Below, one piece after another: positions 8,187-17,250 of a stretch of 64,000 nucleotides of DNA. Position 1 is the stretch's first letter. Every line of letters starts with the position of its first letter. The position numbers were made by a program, and so were the translations under genes. The DNA comes from Chitinolyticbacter meiyuanensis (GTDB taxonomy: Bacteria > Pseudomonadota > Gammaproteobacteria > Burkholderiales > Chitinibacteraceae): the NCBI RefSeq assembly GCF_008033135.1, contig NZ_CP041335.1, positions 2,671,925 through 2,735,924 of the forward strand, given 5' to 3'. The notes beneath the pieces are model-generated. The model saw only the letters and a program-made list of their open reading frames with translations. It searched no databases and was not told the DNA's origin.

Positions 8187-9044
8187 CTAAAGGCTGAGCC
8201 TGACCGGCATGCCAGTCGCCTCGATCCTGGTTGCCAGTGCCTGCATCCATTCTGCGGGCGCCGGTGCCAATTCGGCCGCCTCTGGCTGCATCGACGGTCG
8301 CGCCAAGCCATAGAGCAACACCCCTTGGATCGCGACACCGCTCTCGCGCTGTTTTGCGAGAAATGCCAGATAGTCCGAGAGCTCAGATTCATCGGGCAGC
8401 CGGCCTTGCTGGGCAAACATGCAAGTCTGTAGCCAAGTCGGACAGGATGCAGCAGCGGCCGAGAGATTGCGTTCTACCGCCGTGCGTGACATCTGGACTT
8501 GATTGACCGACGAAAAGCCGTCCTTAGGCGCGCGATCAAGCTTGAACCACACCTCCCCACCAAACCCGCGCATCGCGGCCAATGCCTGCTGTACCCTGGG
8601 TTTGGCCACCTGGCTGCCATTGGTGATCAGTACCACCTTGATCTGACCAGTCAACGCGAAGCGGGCCAGCATCTGGCCGACAATCTCTACCGCGTCCGTA
8701 AACTCCGAAGCCATGGTTGGCTCGCCGTTGCCGGAAAATGCAATGTCATTCAGGCGCCGAGCGCCTTCAGGCACGCGCCGCTGCATAAAGTCGCCGTAGA
8801 CCACATCGTGCAACATCGTATCCAGCTCGCCAGCCAGCTGATCGAGATCGATCGGTGGCGGGCCACCACGCTGCAGGTCCGGCACCTGGCAATACACGCA
8901 GCGCCAGTTACAGGCGTTGTTGGGGTTGAGGTTGATGCCGATCGATACGCCACCAGCCCGGCGTGATATCACCGGATAGACATAGGTAAAGCCAGCAGCA
9001 TCGCGCGCGTGGTCCTCCACGCGCAACAGGGTCTTACTTGCCAT
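8187..9044 (-). CDS. radical SAM protein
   Basis: A 285-aa radical S-adenosylmethionine enzyme. The cluster motif is CNWRCVYC (about residues 44-51, CxxxCxxC), followed by a GNGEPTMASEF motif (GGE-like) and ITNGS strand typical of the TIM-barrel core. The substrate is unknown; the family lacks extra iron-sulfur cysteine clusters at the C-terminus. Its start codon overlaps the 3' end of the universal stress gene by 11 bp, so both are made from one minus-strand transcript. Confidence 0.85.
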   Translation of the reverse strand: MASKTLLRVEDHARDAAGFTYVYPVISRRAGGVSIGINLNPNNACNWRCVYCQVPDLQRGGPPPIDLDQLAGELDTMLHDVVYGDFMQRRVPEGARRLNDIAFSGNGEPTMASEFTDAVEIVGQMLARFALTGQIKVVLITNGSQVAKPRVQQALAAMRGFGGEVWFKLDRAPKDGFSSVNQVQMSRTAVERNLSAAAASCPTWLQTCMFAQQGRLPDESELSDYLAFLAKQRESGVAIQGVLLYGLARPSMQPEAAELAPAPAEWMQALATRIEATGMPVRLSL

Positions 9045-9489
9045 GCGCGGGCGTTCTCACCAGCAATACCGGCACGACTGTCGACCGCATCACGCCTTCG
9101 GCCACGCTGCCAAGCAGCAGGTGCGTCAGCCCGCCAAAGCCGTGGGTGCCCATCGCGATCAGCTCGGCATTCCATTTCTTGGCGTCTTCGACGATGGTGT
9201 GCGCGAGATTGCCGCCCCAGGCCTCAAGCAGCTCCTGCTCGGGCGCCAGTCCCGCTGCACGCAGCGCCTCGGCGTGGCGCTCCAGCAGCTGTTTGCCGGA
9301 ATTGCGCAAGGCCTCCTGCAATTGCGGCACATCAAGGAATTCGTTGGCACTCCAGGCGAACTGGGCCAGATCGATCACGTGGACGAGCCGGATCACGGCG
9401 CGCTGTTCGCAGGCAAATCGCGTGGCTTCCTGCACGGCAGCGGCGCTGGTCTCGCTGTCGTCGACCGGAACGAGGATGCGCTGGTACAT
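9034..9489 (-). CDS. universal stress protein (UspA family)
   Basis: A 151-aa UspA-fold protein. It begins MYQRILVPVDDSETS, the conserved first strand with the Asp that contacts nucleotide, and ends with MGTHGFGGLTHLLLGSVAEG, a complete ATP-binding G-2x-G-9x-G-S/T motif, so it should bind ATP. It is upstream of and overlaps the radical SAM gene. The 111-bp region to the divergent thioesterase gene must hold both promoters, but I see no clear elements. Confidence 0.92.
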   Translation of the reverse strand: MYQRILVPVDDSETSAAAVQEATRFACEQRAVIRLVHVIDLAQFAWSANEFLDVPQLQEALRNSGKQLLERHAEALRAAGLAPEQELLEAWGGNLAHTIVEDAKKWNAELIAMGTHGFGGLTHLLLGSVAEGVMRSTVVPVLLVRTPAHGK

Positions 9490-9600
9490 GGCAATCTCCC
9501 AGATGGCGATACCTGCAGTCTAGCAGATGCCCCAGGCGGGCCACGCAGCCAAGGCGCGCCGCAGCCGGTAATATCGGCGTTTTTGCGCCCCATCAAACCC

Positions 9601-10068
9601 ATGCCCCGGATCAAGCTCGCCCTGCCCGCGCGCAGCGATTACACCCTTTCGCTCACAGTCCGTGCCACCGATCTCAACTATGGTGGTCACGTCGGCAACG
9701 ATCGCCTCCTGGCCTACCTGCAGGAGGCAAGGCTTGGCTTCCTGAACGAGTTCGGCCTGAGCGAGCTCGGCAGCGACGACCATCCTGGCATCATTCTGGC
9801 CGATGCCACCGTCAGCTTTCTTGGCGAGGCCTTCTTCGGCCAGGCACTTGTGATCGATGTGTGTGTCCAGGAACGGGTCCGCTCCCAGTTCGAGCTGCAC
9901 TACGGCATCAGGGAAATCGCGGACGGCAAGCCGGTGGCTGCAGCGAAGACGACCTGTCTGTTTTTCGATTACCATAGCCGCAAGATCGCATCGGCCCCGA
10001 GCCAAGTCGCGGCGCAATGGGATGCACTCATCGCCGCGTCAGCCCAAGAGAAGGACAGCCCCCAATGA
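9601..10068 (+). CDS. thioesterase family protein (hot-dog fold)
   Basis: A 155-aa acyl-CoA thioesterase-like protein. TVRATDLNYGGHVGNDRLLAYLQEAR is the 4HBT-type active-site helix region (Asp/Asn-GGHVGN), followed by two long beta strands. The substrate is unknown. The frame is open from 9043, but homology begins at MPRIKLALP (9601). Its TGA stop overlaps the ATG of the TerB-like gene. Confidence 0.85.
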   Translation: MPRIKLALPARSDYTLSLTVRATDLNYGGHVGNDRLLAYLQEARLGFLNEFGLSELGSDDHPGIILADATVSFLGEAFFGQALVIDVCVQERVRSQFELHYGIREIADGKPVAAAKTTCLFFDYHSRKIASAPSQVAAQWDALIAASAQEKDSPQ

Positions 10069-10478
10069 AAAAATACGCCAATAACAGCCCCGAAGCGCTG
10101 GCCCGCATCCTGGTTCTGCAGATGATGTGCGATGGTAGTTTCGACCCCGAAGAAATCGACGAGCTGGAGCACCTGCGCGTCTACGAAGCGCTCGACATCA
10201 GCCGCAAGGGCTTCATCCAGGTGCTGCACGACTACTGCAACGACCTCTCCGACGAAGCCGACGAGGCCGGCAATATCCGGCTGATCGACCGCGAACGTAT
10301 CGAGGCGCTGCTGGATACAGTGGACGAGCCGAAGAAGCGTTTGCAGGTCGCCGCCATTGCGCTCGACCTCGCCAAGAGCGATAACGATTTCAACGATGCC
10401 GAACTTGCGGTGTTCCGCCACATGCTGCACTACTGGCACCTGCAGCTGGAAGATCTGCAAGCCGCGTTCGCCGCCTGA
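10065..10478 (+). CDS. TerB-like helical protein
   Basis: A 137-aa all-helical protein that resembles the TerB (tellurite resistance B-like) fold: MMCDGSFDPEEIDELEHL is the acidic metal-binding helix hairpin, and AIALDLAKSDNDFNDAELAVF repeats the pattern. Function in this setting is unknown. The ATG overlaps the thioesterase stop (ATGA), showing translational coupling. A second TerB-like gene lies at 25652. Confidence 0.7.
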   Translation: MKKYANNSPEALARILVLQMMCDGSFDPEEIDELEHLRVYEALDISRKGFIQVLHDYCNDLSDEADEAGNIRLIDRERIEALLDTVDEPKKRLQVAAIALDLAKSDNDFNDAELAVFRHMLHYWHLQLEDLQAAFAA

Positions 10479-10563
10479 GGACCGGTTCGGGCCGTTCAAG
10501 CCGGCCCGCCCCACGCCGATATAACAGCACAGCCCGCAGCACAGCGGGCGTTGGAGACACGGC

Positions 10564-12294
10564 ATGGCCACATCGCACGGGTTTCACAGCGCGCTCGAGC
10601 GCACATTGCTGCCCACGCTTGCCCGCAAGTTCGCCTTCCTCTACCTGTTCGTGCTGCCCCCGCTGGTACTGGCGTTGATCGCCCACGCCAGCGCGGCACC
10701 AACCACCGTCATCACTTGGGCTTGGATCATCACGGTCGGTAGCGCGGTGCTGGTTACCGTGCAGATCGGTTACTTTCATTTCTGGATCACCCGTCCGGTC
10801 AACCGGGTCACCAAGGCATTCGAAAAAGCGGCCAGCGGCGAAGGGGACCTGTCGAGCAATGTGCCAGTCACCACCAGCGACGAAATCGCCGCACTCGGCC
10901 ATGCGTGCAATGCCTTCCTTGCCAAGCAGCGCGACATCATCGCCAGCGTACAGTCGATGACTGTGGGCATCGCGCTCGAGGCGGCCAAGTCGATGAAGAA
11001 CATCCGCGACTCGGCCACCTCCACTCACCAACAGGACCAGCTGGCGCAGAAGGTCGTCGACGCCAGCAACACCACCACGGTGGGCATCAACGATGTGTCG
11101 CATCGTACCCAGGCGATCTCCAGCACCACCGCGCAGAACCTGGAAATGGCGCACGGCAGCTATGCCGAGCTGCAGGACGTGACCAAGCGCATCAACGCGA
11201 TCACCGGCAAGATCGAAACCTTCAACCGCACTGTCGAAGGCCTGAACCAGCGCTCCTCCAGCATCAAAAGCATCGTCGACCTGATCCGTGAGATCTCAGG
11301 CCAGACCAATCTGCTGGCGCTGAACGCCGCGATCGAGGCGGCGCGCGCCGGTGAAGCAGGCCGTGGCTTCGCCGTGGTGGCCGACGAAGTGCGCAAGCTC
11401 GCCGAGAAAGTCGGAGTCGCCACCGACGAGATTTCGTCCGACATCGAGAACATGCTGTCGCAAGTGTCGGAAACGCAGCAGGAAACCCAGCAGATCACGC
11501 ACGATGCCAAACTCACGCACGAGGTCGTCGAGAAGGCATCCGGCCAGTTCGCGCGGATGATGGGCGATTTCGAGCGCACCAGCCAGGCGCTGACTGACAT
11601 TGCCAGCACGCTGGAACGCTTCACCGAAGCCAACAACGTGGTCAATGCCAACGTCGCCGAGATCCACCAGCTGTCGCTGGCGGTGAACGAGCGCATGGCC
11701 AAATCCGCGGAATCGTCGCAGGACCTGTCGCTCTCGGCCGAGCGGGTGCAGGAGCTCATCGGCCGCTACATCGTCGGTCAGGGCGAGCTCGATGCCACCA
11801 TCCAGCTCGCCGGTAAGGTCCGCGACGAGGTACAGACCAAGCTGGAAGCGATGCTCAAGCGTGGCGTCAACGTCTTCGACCGCAACTACCAGCCGGTGCC
11901 GAACACGCAGCCGCAGAAGTACCGGACCTGCTACGTGGCCGAGTTCGAGCGTGAAATGCAACCGCTCTACGACCGGCTGGCCAAGGAAGCCATTGGCGGC
12001 AAGTTCTCACTGGCGGTCGATGTGAATGGCTATGGCGCCACCCACAACAGCTGGTATTCGAAGGCGCCGACTGGCGACAAGGCCGTCGACTTGGTCAATA
12101 GCCGCAATATGCGGCTGTTCAACGATCCGGCCGGCTCACGCGCTGCGCAAGTGCGTCAGCGCTTCCTGATCCAGACCTATCTGCGCGACACCGGCGAGAT
12201 CATGACCGAGCTTGACCTGCCGATCACCGTCGATGGCAAGGCATGGGGCGGGCTACGGCTGGGCTTCGATGCGAACGCGATGATCAAGAATTGA
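10564..12294 (+). CDS. methyl-accepting chemotaxis protein with C-terminal sensor domain
   Basis: A 576-aa chemoreceptor that would signal to CheA/CheW at the cell pole. Two membrane helices (about 22-42 and 49-73) are separated by only a few residues, so there is no periplasmic ligand domain. A HAMP segment follows (about 73-125), then the signalling coiled coil with the hairpin tip [20 protein letters not shown] and [13 protein letters not shown] near residues 243-282. After residue about 425 comes a globular domain with [33 protein letters not shown] and [10 protein letters not shown], which looks like a cytoplasmic PAS/Cache-type sensor. No other chemotaxis genes are near. A strong terminator follows. 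Confidence 0.93.
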   Translation: MATSHGFHSALERTLLPTLARKFAFLYLFVLPPLVLALIAHASAAPTTVITWAWIITVGSAVLVTVQIGYFHFWITRPVNRVTKAFEKAASGEGDLSSNVPVTTSDEIAALGHACNAFLAKQRDIIASVQSMTVGIALEAAKSMKNIRDSATSTHQQDQLAQKVVDASNTTTVGINDVSHRTQAISSTTAQNLEMAHGSYAELQDVTKRINAITGKIETFNRTVEGLNQRSSSIKSIVDLIREISGQTNLLALNAAIEAARAGEAGRGFAVVADEVRKLAEKVGVATDEISSDIENMLSQVSETQQETQQITHDAKLTHEVVEKASGQFARMMGDFERTSQALTDIASTLERFTEANNVVNANVAEIHQLSLAVNERMAKSAESSQDLSLSAERVQELIGRYIVGQGELDATIQLAGKVRDEVQTKLEAMLKRGVNVFDRNYQPVPNTQPQKYRTCYVAEFEREMQPLYDRLAKEAIGGKFSLAVDVNGYGATHNSWYSKAPTGDKAVDLVNSRNMRLFNDPAGSRAAQVRQRFLIQTYLRDTGEIMTELDLPITVDGKAWGGLRLGFDANAMIKN

Positions 12295-12308
12295 TGTCTG
12301 GACCATGC

Positions 12309-12344
12309 AAACGACAACGCCACCTTGCGGTGGCGTTGTCGTTT
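12309..12344. terminator. bidirectional intrinsic terminator
   Basis: A 16-bp perfect stem (12309-12324 with 12329-12344) around the loop TTGC, with AAA and TTT ends. It can end the chemoreceptor transcript on the plus strand and the small ORF at 12352-12429 on the minus strand. Confidence 0.88.
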
Positions 12345-12351
12345 GATGGAA

Positions 12352-12429
12352 TCAGTGGAACAGATATTGGTAGCGTACGTTCAGCATCTGTTCGCTTTTA
12401 CGGATTAGGGTGCGTAGCAACTGTTTCAT
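12352..12429 (-). CDS. possible 25-aa small protein
   Basis: An ATG-to-TGA frame of 25 codons. The peptide begins MKQLLRTLIRKSEQ and ends MLNVRYQYLFH: basic, amphipathic, without a signal peptide. A GGAG ribosome binding site lies 9 bp before the ATG, a possible promoter (TTGCCA, 15 bp, TGTAAT) lies 24-50 bp upstream, and the frame ends just before a bidirectional terminator. The setting is complete for a self-standing small gene in an otherwise empty, AT-rich gap. No homolog is known to me. Confidence 0.5.
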   Translation of the reverse strand: MKQLLRTLIRKSEQMLNVRYQYLFH

Positions 12430-12538
12430 GACCAACATCTCCATGTAGTTTTATTACACAACCATGATAACAATGGCAAACCGAGGCATGGCGTGAAAAC
12501 TCGCTATTTCATAAATGCACTATTTGCACTTCATGGGT

Positions 12539-12555
12539 TTGTAGTTTGACTACAA
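12539..12555. promoter_or_regulatory. inverted repeat over the glycosylase start codon
   Basis: TTGTAGT-TTG-ACTACAA is a perfect 7-bp inverted repeat. The TTG in its loop is the likely start codon of the DNA glycosylase, so an mRNA hairpin here could limit initiation, or a dimeric protein could bind the DNA. Confidence 0.4.
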
Positions 12556-13037
12556 AAAAATCCAGCTTTCCCGCCATCACCGCGCCGAATGCAAGGGTGC
12601 TGATTCTCGGCAGCCTGCCGGGCGAAGCCTCACTCGCCGCCGGCCACTACTACGCGCACCCGCGCAACGCGTTCTGGCCTATCGTCAGCCAACTGCTCGG
12701 CATCGATCTGCTCGCACTTGATTGGCCTGTTCGCTATACGGCGTTACAAAAGCATGGCATCGCCTTGTGGGATGTCGTCGGCCGGGCTGAGCGTGCAGGC
12801 AGCCTTGATGCAGCATTGCGCAACGTCGCTGCCAATCCACTGGGCCAGCTGGTGGCGACGCTGCCCGAGTTGCGCTGCGTCGCATTTAACGGCGGTACAG
12901 CCGCTCGCATCGGTCAGCGCCAACTGCTTGATCATCCAGTCGCCAAGCTGGCATTGCCGTCGACCAGTCCGGCGCATACGCTGCCATTCGCCAGCAAGTT
13001 CGCAAGCTGGTCAGCGCTTAGCGACTACCTGCGCTGA
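12546..13037 (+). CDS. DNA-deoxyinosine glycosylase (UDG superfamily)
   Basis: A 163-aa uracil-DNA-glycosylase-fold enzyme of the hypoxanthine-DNA glycosylase type, which would remove deaminated bases. VLILGSLPGEASLAAGHYYA, with HPRNAFWPIV after it, is the active-site region; CVAFNGGTAAR and the LPSTSPAH DNA-intercalation motif complete the core. The frame appears to start with TTG; no in-frame ATG precedes the conserved region. The first residues (TTKKSSFPAITAPNARV) fit the family. No clear ribosome binding site is seen. Confidence 0.85.
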   Translation: MTTKKSSFPAITAPNARVLILGSLPGEASLAAGHYYAHPRNAFWPIVSQLLGIDLLALDWPVRYTALQKHGIALWDVVGRAERAGSLDAALRNVAANPLGQLVATLPELRCVAFNGGTAARIGQRQLLDHPVAKLALPSTSPAHTLPFASKFASWSALSDYLR

Positions 13038-13085
13038 TCACTGCCGCGTGGCATCATCCACCCTTCCCTCGTCCAGACCTTCGCC

Positions 13086-13925
13086 ATGACCGCGTCCCGC
13101 TCCATCCTGATTACCGGCTGTTCCAGTGGCATCGGCCTGCATGCAGCACAGACATTGCGGGATGGCGGCTGGCAGGTCTACGCCACCGCGCGCAAGCCTG
13201 AGGATGTGGCGCAACTGATCGAACAAGGTTTCACCGCAACCGCGCTCGACATCGCCGACGACGACTCGATTGCCGCCGCGATCATCTGGCTGGAGACACG
13301 CACCGGCGGCAAGCTCGATGCGCTGTTCAACAACGCCGGCTTCGGCGTGCCGGGTGCCGTCGAGGACCTGAACCGCGCGGCGATCCGCCATCAGTTCGAA
13401 ACCAATGTCTTCGGCACGATGGCGGTGACCAATGCGCTGCTGCCATGGATGCGCCGGCAGGGCCATGGCCGCGTGCTGGTGAACAGCTCCGTGCTGGGTT
13501 TCGCTGCCATGCCAATGCGCGGTGCCTACAACGCCAGCAAGTACGCGCTGGAAGGCTTCTGCGACACGTTGCGGCTGGAGCTCGCCGGCAGCAACATCCA
13601 CGTGGTACTGATCGAGCCAGGTCCCATCGCCAGCCGATTCCGGCTCAATGCCGCACGCGAGTTCGCCACCTGGGTGGCGCCTTTCCAGAAGGGGCGCAAT
13701 GCGGCGCTATACGAGGCCATACATGCGCGCTTGGCCAAGGAAGGCCCAACGACCGCATTCACGCTCGGCCCAGAGGCCACCAGTGCCGCCGTCGTTGCGG
13801 CCTTGGAGAGCCGGCATCCCAAGGCTCGCTACCAAGTGACTGCACCGACCAAGGCATTCTGGTATCTGAAACGGCTGCTGCCTACCCGCTGGCTGGATGC
13901 GTTGCTGCTGAAAGCAGGCGCTTGA
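13086..13925 (+). CDS. short-chain dehydrogenase/reductase
   Basis: A 279-aa SDR oxidoreductase. The Rossmann motif is TGCSSGIG (10-17), NNAG follows at about 82-85, the catalytic Ser is in NSSVLGF and the Tyr/Lys pair is YNASK. ATARKPED after the second strand suggests NADP(H) preference. The C-terminal 60 residues (YQVTAPTKAFWYLKRLLP) resemble the type often labelled SDR family NAD(P)-dependent oxidoreductase with possible membrane contact. The substrate is unknown. It is a single gene. Confidence 0.9.
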   Translation: MTASRSILITGCSSGIGLHAAQTLRDGGWQVYATARKPEDVAQLIEQGFTATALDIADDDSIAAAIIWLETRTGGKLDALFNNAGFGVPGAVEDLNRAAIRHQFETNVFGTMAVTNALLPWMRRQGHGRVLVNSSVLGFAAMPMRGAYNASKYALEGFCDTLRLELAGSNIHVVLIEPGPIASRFRLNAAREFATWVAPFQKGRNAALYEAIHARLAKEGPTTAFTLGPEATSAAVVAALESRHPKARYQVTAPTKAFWYLKRLLPTRWLDALLLKAGA

Positions 13926-14019
13926 AAGCGCCGTCATCAATCCGACACCGCTTCGTCATTCCCCTGGCATGGGCGCTTGCTAGCGTTGCGCGCTTCCTTC
14001 CCAGAAGCCGGAGCATCGC

Positions 14020-15105
14020 ATGCGCGCAAACCTTTCCGTCCTGGCCGCAACGGCCCTGACCATCATCGCCACGGCCCCCAGCCTCGCGGCCAGCCACGAC
14101 GAGCTTGCCTACCGTCATGCCCCGGTACACTACCAGGACACCGACAACAGCGACTACGCATCGGAATACCTGACCGCCTTCGATTACGACGGCGACTGGA
14201 ATGGCGCCAATAACTGGGATCGCCGCGGTAACGGCCTCTGGCCAGCCACCGTTTACTACTCGGTGGTGGAAAGCTGCAGCCACCATTTCATCAGCTACGC
14301 CTTCTATCATCCGCGGGACTGGTCCGACACAGCGTTCGACAACGAGCACGAGAACGACCTGGAAGGCGCCATCATCGCTGTGCGCAAGGACGGCTCCACC
14401 TGGGGCCGGGTCGAGGGCATGATCACCGTATTCCATAACGATTTCTACGCCTACACACCTGTTGGCAGTCCACTCGTCAATGGCAACGAATCCATCGACG
14501 GCACACTGTCACTCGAGCAGCATAATGGCGTGCCCCGCCCTAAAACGGCACAGGAAGCCAAGGGGCACGGCCTCAAGGCCTGGCCGTACATCACGAATTT
14601 CACCGGTGCGGCCAACCAGGATGGCGTGATCTATTATCCGACCCAAGGCAACCCCGAAGTACCGGCCTCCGGCAATGACCGCGCAGTGGCATATCGACTG
14701 GTCAGCATGTTCGCTCCAGGCGGCCTCTGGCCCCGCGCCTTGCAGGAAGCCGGCCTGCCAGCAGCCCAGGCTCAAACCTATGCCAGCTGGGGCAGCTTCA
14801 AGGGAGATGGCAGTGGCGGCTGCGGCTCGGGTCTGAAAAGCTGCAGCAACAACGCCGCCAATGCCCCCTGGGGCTGGGATGACCGCGACGATGGCGCCAG
14901 CTACCGCGGCGAATTCGCACTCGATCCGGCGCGCCTGTTCGCGCACTACTTCAAGGGTGCTTCGTTCAGCCAGCAATATCCCAACAACCGCTTCCTCAGC
15001 GAACTGCGGGCAGCAGGGTGGAGCAGCGCACACCTACCGGCAGGGTTTGATGGCAAGCTCAATCTTGACGCCGCCCATGCCCGCCTGATCCAGCGTTGCG
15101 AGTGA
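14020..15105 (+). CDS. secreted Vps62-like protein
   Basis: A 361-aa protein with a signal peptide (MRANLSVLAATALTIIATAPSLAA). The middle region contains VYYSVVESCSHHFISYAFYH and EHENDLEGAIIAVRKDG, a pattern shared with the Vps62/secreted NPP1-like group of unknown enzymatic function. A disulfide-prone stretch GGCGSGLKSCSNN lies near residue 265. The protein is rich in aromatic residues and Asp/Asn, as many secreted carbohydrate- or surface-active proteins are. No operon partners are visible. Confidence 0.65.
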   Translation: MRANLSVLAATALTIIATAPSLAASHDELAYRHAPVHYQDTDNSDYASEYLTAFDYDGDWNGANNWDRRGNGLWPATVYYSVVESCSHHFISYAFYHPRDWSDTAFDNEHENDLEGAIIAVRKDGSTWGRVEGMITVFHNDFYAYTPVGSPLVNGNESIDGTLSLEQHNGVPRPKTAQEAKGHGLKAWPYITNFTGAANQDGVIYYPTQGNPEVPASGNDRAVAYRLVSMFAPGGLWPRALQEAGLPAAQAQTYASWGSFKGDGSGGCGSGLKSCSNNAANAPWGWDDRDDGASYRGEFALDPARLFAHYFKGASFSQQYPNNRFLSELRAAGWSSAHLPAGFDGKLNLDAAHARLIQRCE

Positions 15106-15400
15106 TCGAGCGATGAGGAGAACCGCTACCTTATCTAGCCACCCTCAGGGATGATCCACCTCTATGCAGCTCGGCGAAAGCATCGCTGCGTTCTCACTCC
15201 CTGTCAGCGGCGGAGCGGTAGTTACCCTGTGGTATAGCCAATCACACCGCCGGACGTCAGAGAGAAACGGGCGTCTTGTGGCGCGACAGCAAACCGCCAG
15301 ATCCATTGATCAATACGTCACGTATGGTGGCAGGACGGCTACGGCTCGATCACACCGACGACACTGCTACAAGTGCTACTGGACCTAACTAGACTGCCGC
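15106..15400. other. intergenic region without recognisable gene
   Basis: This 295-bp gap between the Vps62-like and ceramidase-like genes holds only poor frames with atypical codon use. I see no terminator, RNA gene or clear promoter in it. Confidence 0.5.
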
Positions 15401-16054
15401 ATGGCCTATCTCGACCATTACTGCGAACGCGCAGCTGCTGGACTACTGGGCGAGCCGCTCAACACGCTGACCAATCTGGCCTTCATCGCCGGTGCGATCT
15501 ACGTGTGGCGATGCTGGTCGCGGAGCGGGCTGACTGCGCGGCAAGCGTCGGACATCCTGCTGCTGATCGTCCTGATGGCCGCGATTGGGTTCGGCAGTGC
15601 CGCCTGGCACGCCACGGCCTGGCCTTGGGCAATCTGGCTCGATGTCGTGCCCATCCTGCTGTTCATCAACGTGGCCTTGCTTGCCTTGCTGCGTCGTGGA
15701 CTGGGCTGGACGTGGCCAGCAGTCGTCGGCGGCTGGCTGGGCTATCAGGCGCTCAACCAATGGGTGGCCCAAACCGTGCCAGCACACGTGCTCAACGGCT
15801 CGGTGTTCTACCTGCCCACTTGGGCCACGCTGGGTCTGCTGGCGCTGGCAACCCGCCGTCGCTTCGGCACGACGCTCAGCGTGGCATGGGCCTGGTTCTC
15901 GGTGTCGCTACTGGCCCGCACCGGTGATGCCATGGCGTGCGTAGTGCTGCCCACCGGTACGCATTTTCTCTGGCATCTGCTCAATGCAGCCGTGCTGGTG
16001 CTGATCGCACTTGGCCTGCTGCGCGCCGCTCAGGTACATGGCGCGCCGGTATAA
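15401..16054 (+). CDS. ceramidase-like membrane protein (CREST superfamily)
   Basis: A 217-aa integral membrane protein with six to seven predicted helices. It carries the metal-hydrolase pattern of the alkaline ceramidase/CREST group: YCER and LGEPLNTLTNLAF at the start, GSAAWHATAWPWAIWLDVVPI in the middle (Ser, His and Asp), and GTHFLWHLLNAAVL near the end (His pair). The family hydrolyses amide bonds of lipids, but bacterial substrates are uncertain. It is followed 28 bp later by the DUF3616 gene. Confidence 0.8.
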   Translation: MAYLDHYCERAAAGLLGEPLNTLTNLAFIAGAIYVWRCWSRSGLTARQASDILLLIVLMAAIGFGSAAWHATAWPWAIWLDVVPILLFINVALLALLRRGLGWTWPAVVGGWLGYQALNQWVAQTVPAHVLNGSVFYLPTWATLGLLALATRRRFGTTLSVAWAWFSVSLLARTGDAMACVVLPTGTHFLWHLLNAAVLVLIALGLLRAAQVHGAPV

Positions 16055-16082
16055 TCAGGGCTTTCTTTGACGGATACCTGTC

Positions 16083-17168
16083 ATGCCGAGTCAAATCAAG
16101 ACCCATGCAGTGCGGCTGGAATTCGAGGCTGGCACACTTGTGCATTCCAACCTCTCCGGCGCCGCCTTCATCGGGCAGGATCTTTGGGTGGCTGGTGACG
16201 AAGCCTGCGGCCTCGACCGGTTGCGGTCACTCCCGGTGGTTGGCAAGGAAACGCTACGCTACGGCGCGCCACAGAACTTCCCGCTCGCCGACTACCTCGA
16301 TCTGCCGGATGCTGCCGATATTGAAGCCGATATCGAGGGGCTGGCGCTGCATGACGGCTATCTGTACCTCGTCGGCTCGCATGGCCTGAAACGCAAGAAC
16401 CCCAAGGCCGATCGCAGCGCCAAGGACAACCTCAAGCGCCTGGCGACGGTCTCGCACGACGGCAACCGTTGCCTGCTGGCGCGTATTCCAGTGGTAATCG
16501 AGGATGGTGTCTCCACGCTGAAGCGGGAAACGGCAGATGGCCGTCGCGCCGCGCGCCTGCGCGGTGACGATCTCGCCAACGAATTGACGCGTGCCCTGAA
16601 GGACGATGTCCACCTCGCGGCCTATCTCGCCATTCCAGGCAAGGACAACGGTTTTGACGTGGAAGGCCTGGCCATCAGCGCCGACCGGGTGCTGATCGGC
16701 CTGCGCGGCCCGGTGCTGCGCGGTTGGTCCGCGCTGCTGGAGCTGCGCCTCGTTGAGAAAAAGGGCGAGCTGCGGCTCGCCGAGATCGGCGAATCAGGCG
16801 CGTTGTATCGCAAGCACTTCATCAAGCTCGCGGGCCTTGGCGTGCGCGACCTTTATTGGGAAGGCAACGATCTCTACCTGCTTGCCGGGCCAACCATGGT
16901 GCTCGACGGTGCGATCCGGGTATTTCACTGGGCCGGTGCCGCGGCCGCGCTCGCGGGCGTTGAATCCCAGGCGGATGCGGTGCTGTGGGAAAGCGGTCCG
17001 GCGGAAACACTGTCGCTGCCGTTTGGCGCGGGCCAGGATAGGGCCGAGGCCATCACCCGCGTACCCGACGAGGTCGCCAAGCAGCAATGGTTGGTGCTGT
17101 ACGACGCCCCATCGGCGGCGAGGCAGGCCGGTGATTACGTGGTATTTGGCGATTTGCTCAAGCGCTGA
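16083..17168 (+). CDS. DUF3616 domain protein
   Basis: A 361-aa cytoplasmic protein whose pattern of strand repeats suggests a beta-propeller. The repeated units DIEGLALHDGYLYLVGSHG (about 80-100) and DVEGLAISADRVLIGLRGP (about 195-213) are characteristic of DUF3616. There is no signal peptide. Function is unknown. It probably forms a transcript with the upstream ceramidase-like gene. Confidence 0.82.
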   Translation: MPSQIKTHAVRLEFEAGTLVHSNLSGAAFIGQDLWVAGDEACGLDRLRSLPVVGKETLRYGAPQNFPLADYLDLPDAADIEADIEGLALHDGYLYLVGSHGLKRKNPKADRSAKDNLKRLATVSHDGNRCLLARIPVVIEDGVSTLKRETADGRRAARLRGDDLANELTRALKDDVHLAAYLAIPGKDNGFDVEGLAISADRVLIGLRGPVLRGWSALLELRLVEKKGELRLAEIGESGALYRKHFIKLAGLGVRDLYWEGNDLYLLAGPTMVLDGAIRVFHWAGAAAALAGVESQADAVLWESGPAETLSLPFGAGQDRAEAITRVPDEVAKQQWLVLYDAPSAARQAGDYVVFGDLLKR

Positions 17169-17250
17169 CGTTGCCCGCTATGGGTGAAAACTCGCGGCGC
17201 CTCCGCGCGTATGCTTTGGCATACTGCCGGGTTACCGCTACGGATCACCC

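Noticed and set aside
15164..15388. 74-aa frame in the gap before the ceramidase-like gene
   Set aside because: No ribosome binding site, no homology and atypical codon use; treated as chance.
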